Source of the DNA: Paenibacillus sp. J23TS9
GTDB taxonomy: Bacteria; Bacillota; Bacilli; Paenibacillales; Paenibacillaceae
Direction of reading: 5' to 3'
Assembly (NCBI RefSeq): GCF_018403225.1
Contig: NZ_BOSG01000001.1
Span: 2,046,001 to 2,110,000 of the forward strand
Length of the DNA: 64,000 bases
Numbering within the stretch: position 1 is the stretch's first letter; each line of letters begins with the position of its first letter. Under the pieces are notes generated by a model. That model made no database searches, was not told the DNA's origin, and worked only from the letters and a program-made list of their open reading frames with translations. A program made the position numbers and the translations under genes. Below, in pieces: positions 42,354-51,080 of this stretch.

Positions 42354-42896
42354 TTAATCATTCAACACTGGACGGAACATAATATCAGATGCAGCCGCAA
42401 GTGTGGCATATGAATGAAATTGTTCATTATATTGTTCAATGATGTCCTCAGCGCTTAATCCGCCCTGACTCCAGGTGCTATGAGCATCCTGGACAACGGT
42501 TACCTCGTACCCTAACTCGCTTGCACGCTTGGTGGTGGCTTCTACACACATATCCGTTTGAATGCCTGCAATGATAAGGCTCTTGATCCCTCTTTGCCCC
42601 AATACTTCCTGCAAATCCGTTTCATGAAAGGAATCCGGCTTGTACTTCTGAATAATGGTCTCACCGCTTTCCGGTGCTATCGCAGGATGAATCTCCCAAG
42701 CAGCCGTACCCGATTCCAGTTGTTCGCCAGGCCCTTCATTGTGCTGTACATAAAGCACCGGGACATTGCAGGCTCGTGCTTGATGTATTAAAGATTGGAT
42801 CTTCTCTAATAGAAGCTCGCCTTGATATACCGGATCTGCTTCCGGAAACATGCCCGCCTGTACGTCAATAACGAGAAACGCAGTATTATTATTCAT
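42354..42896 (-). CDS. Isochorismatase-family cysteine hydrolase
   Basis: 180 residues. Catalytic triad of the family: D11 in VIDVQAGMF, Lys in IIQKYKPDSF and the nucleophile Cys in GIQTDMCVEATTKRA. Such enzymes hydrolyse nicotinamide, isochorismate, peroxyureidoacrylate or related amides. The exact substrate cannot be read here. It lies 75 bp from the DinB gene on the same strand and is divergent from the germination operon. Confidence 0.87.
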   Translation of the reverse strand: MNNNTAFLVIDVQAGMFPEADPVYQGELLLEKIQSLIHQARACNVPVLYVQHNEGPGEQLESGTAAWEIHPAIAPESGETIIQKYKPDSFHETDLQEVLGQRGIKSLIIAGIQTDMCVEATTKRASELGYEVTVVQDAHSTWSQGGLSAEDIIEQYNEQFHSYATLAAASDIMFRPVLND

Positions 42897-42975
42897 GGTC
42901 TACTCATCTCCTATAAAAGGTAAGATTACTTGCTGTTTCCGATTGATTTGATGTCGCTTGTATCTGAATTATAAC

Positions 42976-42991
42976 AGGAACATGTGTTCCT
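42976..42991. promoter_or_regulatory. Interrupted palindrome AGGAACA-TG-TGTTCCT
   Basis: Seven-base perfect arms with a two-base centre in the divergent region between the cysteine hydrolase and the germination operon. Could be an operator for either gene; no regulator is evident. Confidence 0.4.
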
Positions 42992-43077
42992 TGCAATTTC
43001 AATATAGAAACACACCTCTCTTCCAAAAGATGCATATTCAGATATGCTCTGGGAAGAATATCCTCGAGGTGTTGATC

Positions 43078-44568
43078 ATGGGATTTATTCAAAACATAAA
43101 AGAATTTATGTTCACGCAAGATCACGAAGAAGAGAAAACGACAGTTAAGCCAGAAGAAGAAAAAAGAGAGCCTTCATTAGATCATACTCTACAAGAGTTT
43201 AAGGAATGTATGGATTTGGTGCAGCGCACCTACCCGGAATGCAAGATGAATATCGTCTACCTCAACTTTCTGACGGGTATTGACGAGTTAACACAGGAAA
43301 TTGTACGTCCTTTCTCCAGTGCTTCTGAGGAAGAAGCCAAACAAATCTTGATGCGTTCTCAGTATGTAGAAGTGGACGATGCAAAGGATTGCATCAAAGG
43401 GATCCTGGAAGGCAGAGCAGCCATTTTCTTTATGCAAAAAACATTCCTTGTAGACATATCCAACCCTGTTGGCAGGACTATTGCCCAATCCGAAACGGAA
43501 ACGGTCATCTCGGGTCCGCATGATGGCTTCGTGGAGAATATTTCCCAAAACTTAGGTGTACTCCGTAAAAGAATCAAAAGCTCCCATTTGAAAACCGTCA
43601 AGATTCAAGTCGGCGAAATTGCCAAAACGGATGTTGTTTTAGTCTATATTGATCAAATCGCCAACCAGGAATTTGTGGAGATGGTGAAGAAGCGGATTGA
43701 AGACATCGAATATGACGCTGTGATGGACTCCAATATGCTTGTCCAGCTGATCGACGAGAATCCCAACTCTATTTTCCCTCAGTTTATGACGACCGAACGG
43801 CCTGACGCTATTGCGTCAAAGCTTATCGGAGGAAGAATTGTAGGATTTGTGGATGGCAGTCCGTCGGCGTTCAGCTGCCCTACCAATTTCTTTGATTTCT
43901 TCTCATCTCCGGATGATTACTACCAACGCTGGCTGCTTGGGACATCCCTTAGAATTTTGCGGTTCATCGGATTTTTGATCACCATTGGCTTTACCGCCTT
44001 CTACGTTTCGGTGACCACCTATCATTATGAGATGATTCCGCATACCATGCTTTTGAATTTAACCGAATCCCGTGCGAAGGTTCCCTTCCCACCTCTGCTG
44101 GAAGCACTGCTTATGGAAACCACAATCGAGCTGCTGCGTGAAGCAGGTGCGAGACTTCCGACAAAGGTAGGGCAAACGATTGGCATCGTAGGCGGTATCG
44201 TGATTGGACAAGCGGCCGTACAGGCAGGATTTACAAGTAATATTCTGATTATCGCCGTAGCGACCTCAGCGATCGCATCTTTCGTTATTCCAAGCTACAT
44301 CATGAGTGCATCGATCCGGTTAATCCGGTTTGGGCTGATTATCATGGCAGGTATTTTAGGAAACCTGGGACTCATTATGGGAATTGGGCTTGTGGTAATT
44401 CACTTGGCAGGAGTAACCAATCTGGGAACCTCCTATTTAACACCTCTGGCTCCAATGAATTTCACAGACATGCTGGATACCTATATCAGAGGACCATTCT
44501 GGGGTTTAAAAACAAGGCCATCGATCGTCAAAACCAAAAATAAGACGACGAATAAAATGCGGAAATAA
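43078..44568 (+). CDS. Spore germination protein, GerA/GerKA family
   Basis: 496 residues from ATG at 43078 with GAGGTGTTG upstream; the open frame from 42958 has no site. A large N-terminal soluble domain (about 30-290) with VYLNFLTGIDELTQEIVRPF, SETETVISGPHDGFVENISQ and FVDGSPSAFSCPTNFFDFF, then about five membrane helices (310-475) with TKVGQTIGIVGGIVIGQAAV. It forms the inner-membrane nutrient receptor of the spore with the B and C subunits that follow; the complex acts as an ion channel. First gene of the operon; TAA overlaps the next start by one base. Confidence 0.93.
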   Translation: MGFIQNIKEFMFTQDHEEEKTTVKPEEEKREPSLDHTLQEFKECMDLVQRTYPECKMNIVYLNFLTGIDELTQEIVRPFSSASEEEAKQILMRSQYVEVDDAKDCIKGILEGRAAIFFMQKTFLVDISNPVGRTIAQSETETVISGPHDGFVENISQNLGVLRKRIKSSHLKTVKIQVGEIAKTDVVLVYIDQIANQEFVEMVKKRIEDIEYDAVMDSNMLVQLIDENPNSIFPQFMTTERPDAIASKLIGGRIVGFVDGSPSAFSCPTNFFDFFSSPDDYYQRWLLGTSLRILRFIGFLITIGFTAFYVSVTTYHYEMIPHTMLLNLTESRAKVPFPPLLEALLMETTIELLREAGARLPTKVGQTIGIVGGIVIGQAAVQAGFTSNILIIAVATSAIASFVIPSYIMSASIRLIRFGLIIMAGILGNLGLIMGIGLVVIHLAGVTNLGTSYLTPLAPMNFTDMLDTYIRGPFWGLKTRPSIVKTKNKTTNKMRK

Positions 44569-45677
44569 TGGTGAGTTCATTGAAAGAAAAATTAAATGTA
44601 TTCCACATCACATTACTCATCTACATGACGGAAATGAATATCACCTTATTTAACCTCCCCCGTCTTGTAGCTGAAAACATTGGTACCAACGGTTGGGCAG
44701 GGTATTTATTTCTGTCACTTATAGCGACATTCAATATTTTTTTATACAGAATGGTCTACAAAATGGGCAATGGGGCATCTCTCTTTCAAATTTTGGAGAC
44801 TGCCATTCCTAAAGCCGCTTTGTATCCATTCTATCTTGCGTTGTCACTTTTTTGGATCGTGACTGCATCTTTTATCGGGAAAAATTATTTCCTGATCTTT
44901 CAGATGCTTTCGTTTCAAACGACAAATCCGATGTTTATATTCCTGCTGTTCTGCTTGATGGTATTTTGTTTACTCATCAAAAATATCTACAATATCAGCA
45001 AAGCAAATACGGTGTTCTTTATCATGACGATATGGACGCTGCTCCTGTCCTTCTATCATTACAGGGATTGGAAAATTGTCCGTTTTACAACCTTTTGGTT
45101 TCAGGATGCGGCACAGGGACATTCATTCCACAACTGGACGGAAGTGTATACAACCTTCGTAGGCTTTGAACTCTGTATATTCCTCTTTCCCTATGTGAAT
45201 AAAAAGAGCAAGCTGTTCAAAGGAGTTTTTCTGGGGCACTGGTTGATCACATTAGCTCTGTTGATCGTACTTATTACGTCTTTCGGTTTTTTCAGCTTTG
45301 ACCAAATACAGTCTCTACTTTATCCTGTCATTGATCTCCTTGATTTTATTGAAATACCTTTCATCAACCGGATTGAAAATCTGGTTTTCGTTATGTTTAT
45401 GTTAGGGAATCTGATTACGACCGTGATGTTCTGTTTTGCTGCCCTTTCCACGCTCAGACAAGTATTTCCACGGATGAAGCCTAACCGGATTGAATTTGGT
45501 ATAGTTTTACTCGTGTTCATTATTGGTTACTTCCCCAAATATCTTGCCCAATCGGAGCTGCTGCTGCGAAAGGTCCTATTTATCGAAATTGGTTTGGCCA
45601 TTTCGATTCCGATCCTGCTGATTTTGGTGCTTCAATATCTCAAGCTGAAAGGAAAGAAACCCAAAAATGAAGGTTAA
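44568..45677 (+). CDS. Spore germination permease, GerB (GerAB/KB) family
   Basis: 369 residues, about ten membrane helices, APC-superfamily amino-acid permease type (EMNITLFNLPRLVAENIGTN; NIYNISKANTVFFIMTIWTL; VIDLLDFIEIPFINRIENLV). The B subunit binds the germinant in GerA-type receptors. It starts at the last base of gerA (TAATG) and overlaps gerC by 11 bp, so the three are coupled. No strong ribosome site of its own. Confidence 0.92.
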   Translation: MVSSLKEKLNVFHITLLIYMTEMNITLFNLPRLVAENIGTNGWAGYLFLSLIATFNIFLYRMVYKMGNGASLFQILETAIPKAALYPFYLALSLFWIVTASFIGKNYFLIFQMLSFQTTNPMFIFLLFCLMVFCLLIKNIYNISKANTVFFIMTIWTLLLSFYHYRDWKIVRFTTFWFQDAAQGHSFHNWTEVYTTFVGFELCIFLFPYVNKKSKLFKGVFLGHWLITLALLIVLITSFGFFSFDQIQSLLYPVIDLLDFIEIPFINRIENLVFVMFMLGNLITTVMFCFAALSTLRQVFPRMKPNRIEFGIVLLVFIIGYFPKYLAQSELLLRKVLFIEIGLAISIPILLILVLQYLKLKGKKPKNEG

Positions 45678-46791
45678 GCTGGGATGGCTGACTCTGACAC
45701 TGACTCTGCTGCTGTTGTTGACCTCTTGCACGGATGAGCATATTTTGGAAAATGCCGGATTCATCCGTACCATAGCTTATGATACAGCTGATAAAGATAG
45801 CGATAATCTAATCAGAGTTACGATCAGCATTCCAAAAGCCAATCACCAGGATGCCATCGTATACTCAACCTTAGCTAAATCGGATAAGAATGCAAAGATG
45901 TTCTTCGACCGACAAAATAACCGTAAGCTCGTCAACGGACAGCTGCGACAGGTATTGTTCGGTGAAGATCTGGCCAAAAAGGGGATTTGGAAACATCTCG
46001 ACTCACTGATTCGGGATCCATCTATCGGTACGCGCTTGCATGTTATCGTCGCTGAAGCTGATCCGCAAAACCTGCTGCAACGCAATGATTACCCCCAAGG
46101 TCCCACAGCCGGTGAATATATTGACACGCTTATACGCACTGAGGCTAAATCCGGCGAGGTTCCCGAAACGAATTTATATACCTTTTCAAGAGACTTTTAC
46201 GATGAAGGTATCGATCCGGTAGCCAACATTCTCAAGGAACAAAAGGCCAGCCTGATCATCAATGGCATCGCTCTTTTCAAAGGGGATCAATATGTCGGTA
46301 AGATTCAGCCGGAAGAACGGATGTATTTTGGGCTGCTCCATCATAATGTACGGGCAGGCGATTTATATATTGATCTGAAGGAAGATCAGACGGACGGCCA
46401 GCAGGCCGCACTGCAGTTTTTAAGCAGCCACCGTAAAGTGGATGTCATATCCTCACAAGGTCTGCTGAATAATAAGCGGTTAAAGGTAGTGCTGCATATC
46501 CATCTCAAAGGCTCATTGCTGGAATATATCGGGGATTTGGATATGAAAAAGCAATCCGACCAACGCAAGCTGGAAAGAGAAATGCAGGAAGCCATCCAGG
46601 CTAAATGTAAATCTTTGATTCATATGATGCAGGAGCAGCAAACCGATCCACTCGGAATCGGACAATATGTCCGTAATGCAGTTCCCCATGACGTATGGCA
46701 TAAAATGGACTGGAGGCAGATCTATTCTGATGCCGACATTTCAGTCCGAGTCAACGTAAGAATCAAGGATTACGGCAAGTTATTGCATTAA
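45667..46791 (+). CDS. Ger(x)C family spore germination lipoprotein
   Basis: 374 residues. Lipobox LLTSC at about residues 17-21 gives a lipid-modified Cys; the mature protein has the three-domain GerC pattern (ENAGFIRTIAYDTADKDSD; NGQLRQVLFGEDLAKKGIW; TAGEYIDTLIRTEAKSGEVP; INGIALFKGDQYVGKI). It is the lipoprotein subunit of the germinant receptor in the inner spore membrane. Last gene of the operon, followed by the hairpin at 46799. GerA-type operons are read by SigG in the forespore; I could not fix such a promoter here. Confidence 0.92.
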   Translation: MKVKLGWLTLTLTLLLLLTSCTDEHILENAGFIRTIAYDTADKDSDNLIRVTISIPKANHQDAIVYSTLAKSDKNAKMFFDRQNNRKLVNGQLRQVLFGEDLAKKGIWKHLDSLIRDPSIGTRLHVIVAEADPQNLLQRNDYPQGPTAGEYIDTLIRTEAKSGEVPETNLYTFSRDFYDEGIDPVANILKEQKASLIINGIALFKGDQYVGKIQPEERMYFGLLHHNVRAGDLYIDLKEDQTDGQQAALQFLSSHRKVDVISSQGLLNNKRLKVVLHIHLKGSLLEYIGDLDMKKQSDQRKLEREMQEAIQAKCKSLIHMMQEQQTDPLGIGQYVRNAVPHDVWHKMDWRQIYSDADISVRVNVRIKDYGKLLH

Positions 46792-46798
46792 ATGATTT

Positions 46799-46834
46799 AA
46801 AAAAGACCAGGGATGCTCAGCATCCCTGGTCTTC
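46799..46834. terminator. Bidirectional terminator after germination operon
   Basis: AAGACCAGGGATGCT-C-AGCATCCCTGGTCTT, a perfect 15-bp stem, shared by gerC (+) and the small gene at 46843 (-). Confidence 0.9.
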
Positions 46835-46842
46835 TCTGTTTC

Positions 46843-47019
46843 TTATTTCTGCTTCCATTCAAGGGGTGCATCTTTGCCCGGGATCACCAAAATGTGGTTC
46901 AGAATAAATTGCTTCTGCTGTTCGGAAAGGTCTGAGCTTCGGATCAACTCGTTGATCCGGTTTTCCAGTATATGCATCGTACGCAGAAACACATCCATAT
47001 CTTGAAGCTGTTCATTCAT
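46843..47019 (-). CDS. Small helical protein of unknown function
   Basis: 58 residues from ATG at 47019, nine nt after AAGGGAG (an upstream ATG at 47028 is too close). Acidic, mostly helical: LQDMDVFLRTMHILENRINE, LIRSSDLSEQQKQFILNHIL. Not recognised. The clear ribosome site and a terminator directly after support a real gene. It ends 8 bp before the terminator shared with the germination operon. Confidence 0.6.
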   Translation of the reverse strand: MNEQLQDMDVFLRTMHILENRINELIRSSDLSEQQKQFILNHILVIPGKDAPLEWKQK

Positions 47020-47067
47020 CCGGCTCATCTCCCTTCGATATGCAAATATATTTGATGAAAGAACGTT

Positions 47068-48009
47068 TTAATTTTTCCAAACATTCGTAATCGGTTCTGC
47101 TGTAGAACTTTTGCCAAGATACGGTAAATGGTATAATTCTTCCAGCATGCGGAGCACACTTAAATGCGTAATCTTTTGGTTGAGTTTTGCTTGGCGGACA
47201 TGTTCCCCCACCATTATGGTTGGAATATGATTTCTGCTCCCATAATCATCTTCATCCCAAGTGAGGATAAACAGGCTGTTATGTGTTTTAGCCCATTCCA
47301 GATAAGGAGCAAGATTCTTTTTTAACCAGTCGTCTGCAGCTTGGATCGTGCCGTCGTGCATATCATGGTCCAGATTAGGAATCACAAACGAAACCGTCGG
47401 AAGCTTGTTGTAATCCGATGGAAAGCTTGCCATTGTCATATTGGCCGATGTCGGAACATTGGTAAAGTTCACCCACGGACTGTGCTTTCTACCATACTGT
47501 TTATGAGTACAAACGGTTGAACCGGTGGAAGGCAAATCCTCTGAAAATCCGCCAAAAGTATATTTGGCTTTAATCAGCTCACTCGCCAAATTGGGTGTCT
47601 TCAATATATGACCGCATGAGTCGCTGCGTATTCCCTGGTTCGAACCGGAAAAGAGTACAAGGTAGTTAGGCTGGCTTGGATGATCAGTGGCGTACGACTG
47701 CGTGAAATATGCGCCTTGATTGACCAATCCGTTTATATATGGAGCGGAAGGATTACCGATAATTTTTTGCTCGGAATGGTTCTCTTCCACTACAATGACC
47801 ACATGATCCGGAGAAGCTGCCCCCTGTTTCTTCATTTGGACAGATTGGCTGTCGGACTTGGATGTTATAGCCTCTCGCTGTGAAGAATCTTTTGAAGGCT
47901 GCTCGCTCTGTCTTGCGTTTTGTTCATCGTTTGCTCTCCCACCCTGCAGGCTTGTACAAGAACAAAGTAAAAAAAGCAATAATATTACCAGCGGTGGTTT
48001 TCGAAACAT
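47068..48009 (-). CDS. AcpA-type phosphoesterase lipoprotein
   Basis: 313 residues from ATG at 48009 (AAGGGAAG upstream; the open frame to 48105 overlaps the PAP2 gene). Lipobox LLFLLCSCTS gives a lipid anchor; then a Ser/Gln-rich linker and the phosphoesterase domain (about 70-313): VVIVVEENHSEQKIIG, ATDHPSQPNYLVLFSG, VIPNLDHDMHDG and LTWDEDDYGSRNHIPTIMVG. The metal ligands resemble acid phosphatase AcpA/phospholipase C of PF04185. It lies 4 bp after the PAP2 gene, so they are co-transcribed. Acts outside the membrane on a phosphate ester, perhaps a lipid or wall intermediate. Confidence 0.87.
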   Translation of the reverse strand: MFRKPPLVILLLFLLCSCTSLQGGRANDEQNARQSEQPSKDSSQREAITSKSDSQSVQMKKQGAASPDHVVIVVEENHSEQKIIGNPSAPYINGLVNQGAYFTQSYATDHPSQPNYLVLFSGSNQGIRSDSCGHILKTPNLASELIKAKYTFGGFSEDLPSTGSTVCTHKQYGRKHSPWVNFTNVPTSANMTMASFPSDYNKLPTVSFVIPNLDHDMHDGTIQAADDWLKKNLAPYLEWAKTHNSLFILTWDEDDYGSRNHIPTIMVGEHVRQAKLNQKITHLSVLRMLEELYHLPYLGKSSTAEPITNVWKN

Positions 48010-48013
48010 ACCA

Positions 48014-48640
48014 TCACTTCCCTTGCGCGGCCGTTTGTTGATCCTTATTCGTATGCCGTGGCCAGATTTTCGTTTCATATTTCTCATAAAACACGATACA
48101 AGCATTTAATGAGCGGGAAACAAAGCCATTTTGTTTCATCACGAGATGTACACCTGAGGCAACCAGAATGCCAATCAGCGCTCCGCCAAGAACATCCGTT
48201 GGATAATGCACGCCCGTCCACACTCTAGAGAACGCGATAAGAGCCGCCAATATCAACCAGACGATGCCGTCCTTCTTGCGGTACATGCCAATGGCTGCTG
48301 CTATAACAAAAGCGCCCAGCGCGTGGTCACTCGGAAAGGACGCATTAGCCGCGTGGTCAATCAGCTGCAGAACTGTATGCGTCACGAAAGGACGATCCCG
48401 GTAAAAAAGATGTCCGATTATCCAGCTGATTGCCAGACCAGCGCATGCTGCTATAACAGATTCCGCTACCATTCTGCGGTTTTTCTCATTTCTTATAAAC
48501 CAATAAACCAATAAACCAATGAAAAACAGGTAAAAAGCATCTTTGGCCAAAAATTGCATGACCGGATTTAAAAAAGAAACCGATTTCCCCCATTCATTGA
48601 TGGTATGAAACAACTGATAGTCTATCTGACCGATACTCAT
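48014..48640 (-). CDS. bcrC: PAP2 phosphatase, BcrC-like undecaprenyl-diphosphatase
   Basis: 208 residues from ATG at 48640, seven nt after AAGGAG (earlier in-frame starts lack spacing). Six membrane helices with the PAP2 motifs: FYRDRPF, ASFPSDHALGAF and AFSRVWTGVHYPTDVLGG. BcrC-type enzymes recycle undecaprenyl diphosphate to the monophosphate for wall synthesis and give bacitracin tolerance. A TTCTCAT-N4-TTTTCAT direct repeat upstream is shared with the two-component promoter, suggesting control by that system. Symbol is by similarity of motifs. Confidence 0.82.
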   Translation of the reverse strand: MSIGQIDYQLFHTINEWGKSVSFLNPVMQFLAKDAFYLFFIGLLVYWFIRNEKNRRMVAESVIAACAGLAISWIIGHLFYRDRPFVTHTVLQLIDHAANASFPSDHALGAFVIAAAIGMYRKKDGIVWLILAALIAFSRVWTGVHYPTDVLGGALIGILVASGVHLVMKQNGFVSRSLNACIVFYEKYETKIWPRHTNKDQQTAAQGK

Positions 48641-48706
48641 ATTCATTCTCCTTCTGTAGGTTCTCATCTGCCTTGAAACCGGCTGCTCTCACCTTACAGC
48701 AGAAAA

Positions 48707-48724
48707 ATGAAAAAATAATGAGAA
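48707..48724 (-). promoter_or_regulatory. Direct repeat TTCTCAT-N4-TTTTCAT before PAP2 gene
   Basis: Minus strand 48724-48707 reads TTCTCATTATTTTTTCAT: two heptamers with 11-bp period, as used by OmpR/PhoB-type regulators. The same arrangement lies before the response regulator (50879-50896). Confidence 0.6.
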
Positions 48725-48745
48725 TTTCTTTTAACTTTTTTCACT

Positions 48746-50158
48746 TTAGTCTTTTACCATGGCCGGAAACGTCAACGTCACCCGGGTACCTTCATCCTCT
48801 ACACTCGTCATGTTGATCTCCCCTTGATAATGCTGCACCAGGTTTCTGGCGATCGACAAACCCAAGCCTGTCCCCCCGATTTCCCGGTTACGGGCTTTGT
48901 CAACCCGATAGAAACGGTCAAACACATACTGGAGCTCTTCCGATGGTATGCCGATTCCATGATCCTGAACCGATATGGTCATCTTGCCATTGTTCATGCG
49001 GGAGTCGATGTGTACATGTTTGTCATTGTCTGAATATTTGACGGCATTTTCAATCAGAATGAGCATGATTTGCTCCAAATGCAGCGGATTTATTTTCACC
49101 CAAAAGTCCCGCTGGTTCAATGTCATGACAAAATGAAATTCGGGGTGAAGGGTCTCCATCCGCTTTACGGATTGAACCAGAAACGGCTCGATCTGAATAT
49201 AATCCAAATGATCCGGTAATGATTGGGTTTCGGTTCTCGTTAGAGTTAGCAGCTCCTGCACAAGGCTTTTCAAACGGCGGACTTCATGCAAGGAAGCAGT
49301 AAGCGATTCATCAAGCACGACAGGATCTTCTTTTCCCCAGCGGTTCAATAAATTCAAATGGCCTTCCAGGATCGTAAGCGGAGTGCGAAGTTCATGTGAG
49401 GCATCATCCACGAATTGCTTTTGCTGGCGGAACGACATTTCCAGCTGATCCATCAGCTCATTAAACAAACGGGCAAGCTCGGAAAACTCATCACCGTTTT
49501 CGATATTGACGACGCGTTCCTGCAGTCCATTTTCTTTTACATTCTGGATTGTTCCTGCAAGTGCCTTGACCGGACGTAAAAACTGCTTGGCAATAGCCCA
49601 TCCGCTAATCACACTAACACATACGGCCAGAATCCCCCCAATGACCATGACCCACAATAACGTATCGTTAAAATGGTCAAAGGTCTCCAAATTACTCGCA
49701 ATTTCTAGGGTACCCTGTTCAGACGCAGTGCTGAATGGACTTCGGTATACCAGAATATGATCTTCTTCATGCCGTACTGTCTGCAGCTGCTTCTCCATCA
49801 CTTGCTCCGGTTTGATCCATTCGGGCTTAAAGTGGTTAGTGACTGACAACAGCTCCGTACCGTCTAGGTCTATAATGCGTATCATCTGATTCTTTCCCAG
49901 CATATTTCGCATATAGGATTTCGTTTCTGGCAGCTGAAAGGATTCCGCTGAGTTTGTTTTATCCTGTACATATTCCTGGACCTGAGACATCATGGTATGA
50001 ACGGCATCCTGCTCCTGTTTCAACATCCAATGCTTCAGCACCAGATACTGAGCAAAATTATACGTTGCAAACACAAGAAAAATAAGCAGCGCCGCTCCTA
50101 TCATCAGCTTCCAAATCACAGGCAGTCTCTTCAGCATTCGAATTATTTTTTTCATCAT
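48746..50158 (-). CDS. Sensor histidine kinase
   Basis: 470 residues. Helix 1 about 14-36, an extracellular sensor about 40-165, helix 2 about 166-190, HAMP about 190-242, HisKA with phospho-acceptor H255 in DDASHELRTPLT, and HATPase with N-box LILIENAVKYSDND, G1 VQDHGIGIP, F-box FYRVDK and G2 GGTGLGLSIA. It pairs with the response regulator that overlaps it by 4 bp (ATGA). It resembles YkoH/ArlS-type kinases by layout. Signal unknown; the shared repeat upstream of the phosphatase pair suggests envelope stress. Confidence 0.92.
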   Translation of the reverse strand: MMKKIIRMLKRLPVIWKLMIGAALLIFLVFATYNFAQYLVLKHWMLKQEQDAVHTMMSQVQEYVQDKTNSAESFQLPETKSYMRNMLGKNQMIRIIDLDGTELLSVTNHFKPEWIKPEQVMEKQLQTVRHEEDHILVYRSPFSTASEQGTLEIASNLETFDHFNDTLLWVMVIGGILAVCVSVISGWAIAKQFLRPVKALAGTIQNVKENGLQERVVNIENGDEFSELARLFNELMDQLEMSFRQQKQFVDDASHELRTPLTILEGHLNLLNRWGKEDPVVLDESLTASLHEVRRLKSLVQELLTLTRTETQSLPDHLDYIQIEPFLVQSVKRMETLHPEFHFVMTLNQRDFWVKINPLHLEQIMLILIENAVKYSDNDKHVHIDSRMNNGKMTISVQDHGIGIPSEELQYVFDRFYRVDKARNREIGGTGLGLSIARNLVQHYQGEINMTSVEDEGTRVTLTFPAMVKD

Positions 50159-50829
50159 CGCATCACATATCCCATGCCGCGTACCGTCTGGATAATGCTC
50201 TCTTCTCCCGGCGCATCAAGCTTATTTCTCAAATATCTCACGTAGACATCGACCACATTGGTCTCCACCATCGAGTCGTAACCCCAAACCAGATCCAGCA
50301 GCATATCTCTGGTCTGCACCAGGTTCGGATGCTTAATGAATACTGCCAGAAGATCAAACTCACGTTTGGTAAGCTCAACGGGTACACCGCTGCGTGTCAC
50401 TATTCTTGCATCCATATCGATCGTAACCTCCCGGAACGTGAGTATCGAATGGCTTTGGCGGTCCGCCATTTCGATACGGCGGAACAGCGCGCGCATACGG
50501 GCCAGAAGTTCCTCGATATCGAAGGGTTTAGCTATATAATCATCTGCCCCACTGTCCAGACCTGATACCCGATCCTCCAGCCGGTCTCTGGCCGTGAGCA
50601 TGATCACCGGTGTTCTCTTCATGGTGCGAATTCTGCGGCACACCTCAATCCCGTTCAGCCCGGGAAGCATAATATCCAGTAATATCAGATCCCACTCTTC
50701 AGACAAGGCCAGCTGCAGTCCGCTGTTACCGTCATAAGCTTCTTTTACATAAAAATGTTCATGTTCCAGCTCTAATTGAATAAAGCGGGCCAGACTCTTT
50801 TCATCTTCTATAATTAATATCCGTTTCAT
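50155..50829 (-). CDS. OmpR/PhoB-type response regulator
   Basis: 224 residues from ATG at 50829, seven nt after AAAGGAG (the open frame to 50922 runs through the promoter). Receiver domain with D52 in LILLDIMLPGLNG, plus VIMLTARD and DDYIAKPFDIEEL; winged helix with VELTKREFDLLAVFIKHPNL and VVDVYVRYLRNKL ending RGMGYVMR. First gene of the pair with the kinase. Its promoter (TATAAT at 50863-50868) has a TTCTCAT-N4-TTTTCAT repeat just upstream, pointing to autoregulation. Confidence 0.92.
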   Translation of the reverse strand: MKRILIIEDEKSLARFIQLELEHEHFYVKEAYDGNSGLQLALSEEWDLILLDIMLPGLNGIEVCRRIRTMKRTPVIMLTARDRLEDRVSGLDSGADDYIAKPFDIEELLARMRALFRRIEMADRQSHSILTFREVTIDMDARIVTRSGVPVELTKREFDLLAVFIKHPNLVQTRDMLLDLVWGYDSMVETNVVDVYVRYLRNKLDAPGEESIIQTVRGMGYVMR

Positions 50830-50862
50830 CATAATTCTCCTTTGCAGCAGTACTACGATCCC

Positions 50863-50896
50863 ATTATAAAAGAAAAATATGAAAACTCGATGAGAA
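50863..50896 (-). promoter_or_regulatory. Promoter and direct repeat of two-component operon
   Basis: Minus strand: TTCTCATCGAGTTTTCAT (50896-50879), ten nt, then TATAAT (50868-50863). The repeat covers the -35 zone, as expected for an activator of the PhoB type. Confidence 0.65.
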
Positions 50897-50989
50897 ATCT
50901 TTCGAGCTGCGTTTGAGATCACAATAGCTCAAAACCCAAAACGACGCTCACATTGTATATTAGTCTTGGCAAACAAGTTTTGTCTAAAC

Positions 50990-51027
50990 AAAAAAGCAAC
51001 CCTCCTTAGAAAAGAGAATTGCCTTTG
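50990..51027 (-). terminator. Probable terminator of EamA gene
   Basis: Minus strand: GGCAATTCTC...GAGGGTTGC followed by TTTTTTG. Stem has internal mismatches. Confidence 0.5.
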
Positions 51028-51080
51028 GAAAATGGATATTAATATCTGTGTGTCTTCATTGGGATCAGCAGGCTCACTGT

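Noticed and set aside
42958..43077. 40-codon N-terminal extension of gerA
   Set aside because: No ribosome site, would run through the intergenic dyad; ATG at 43078 has GAGGTG and fits the family start.
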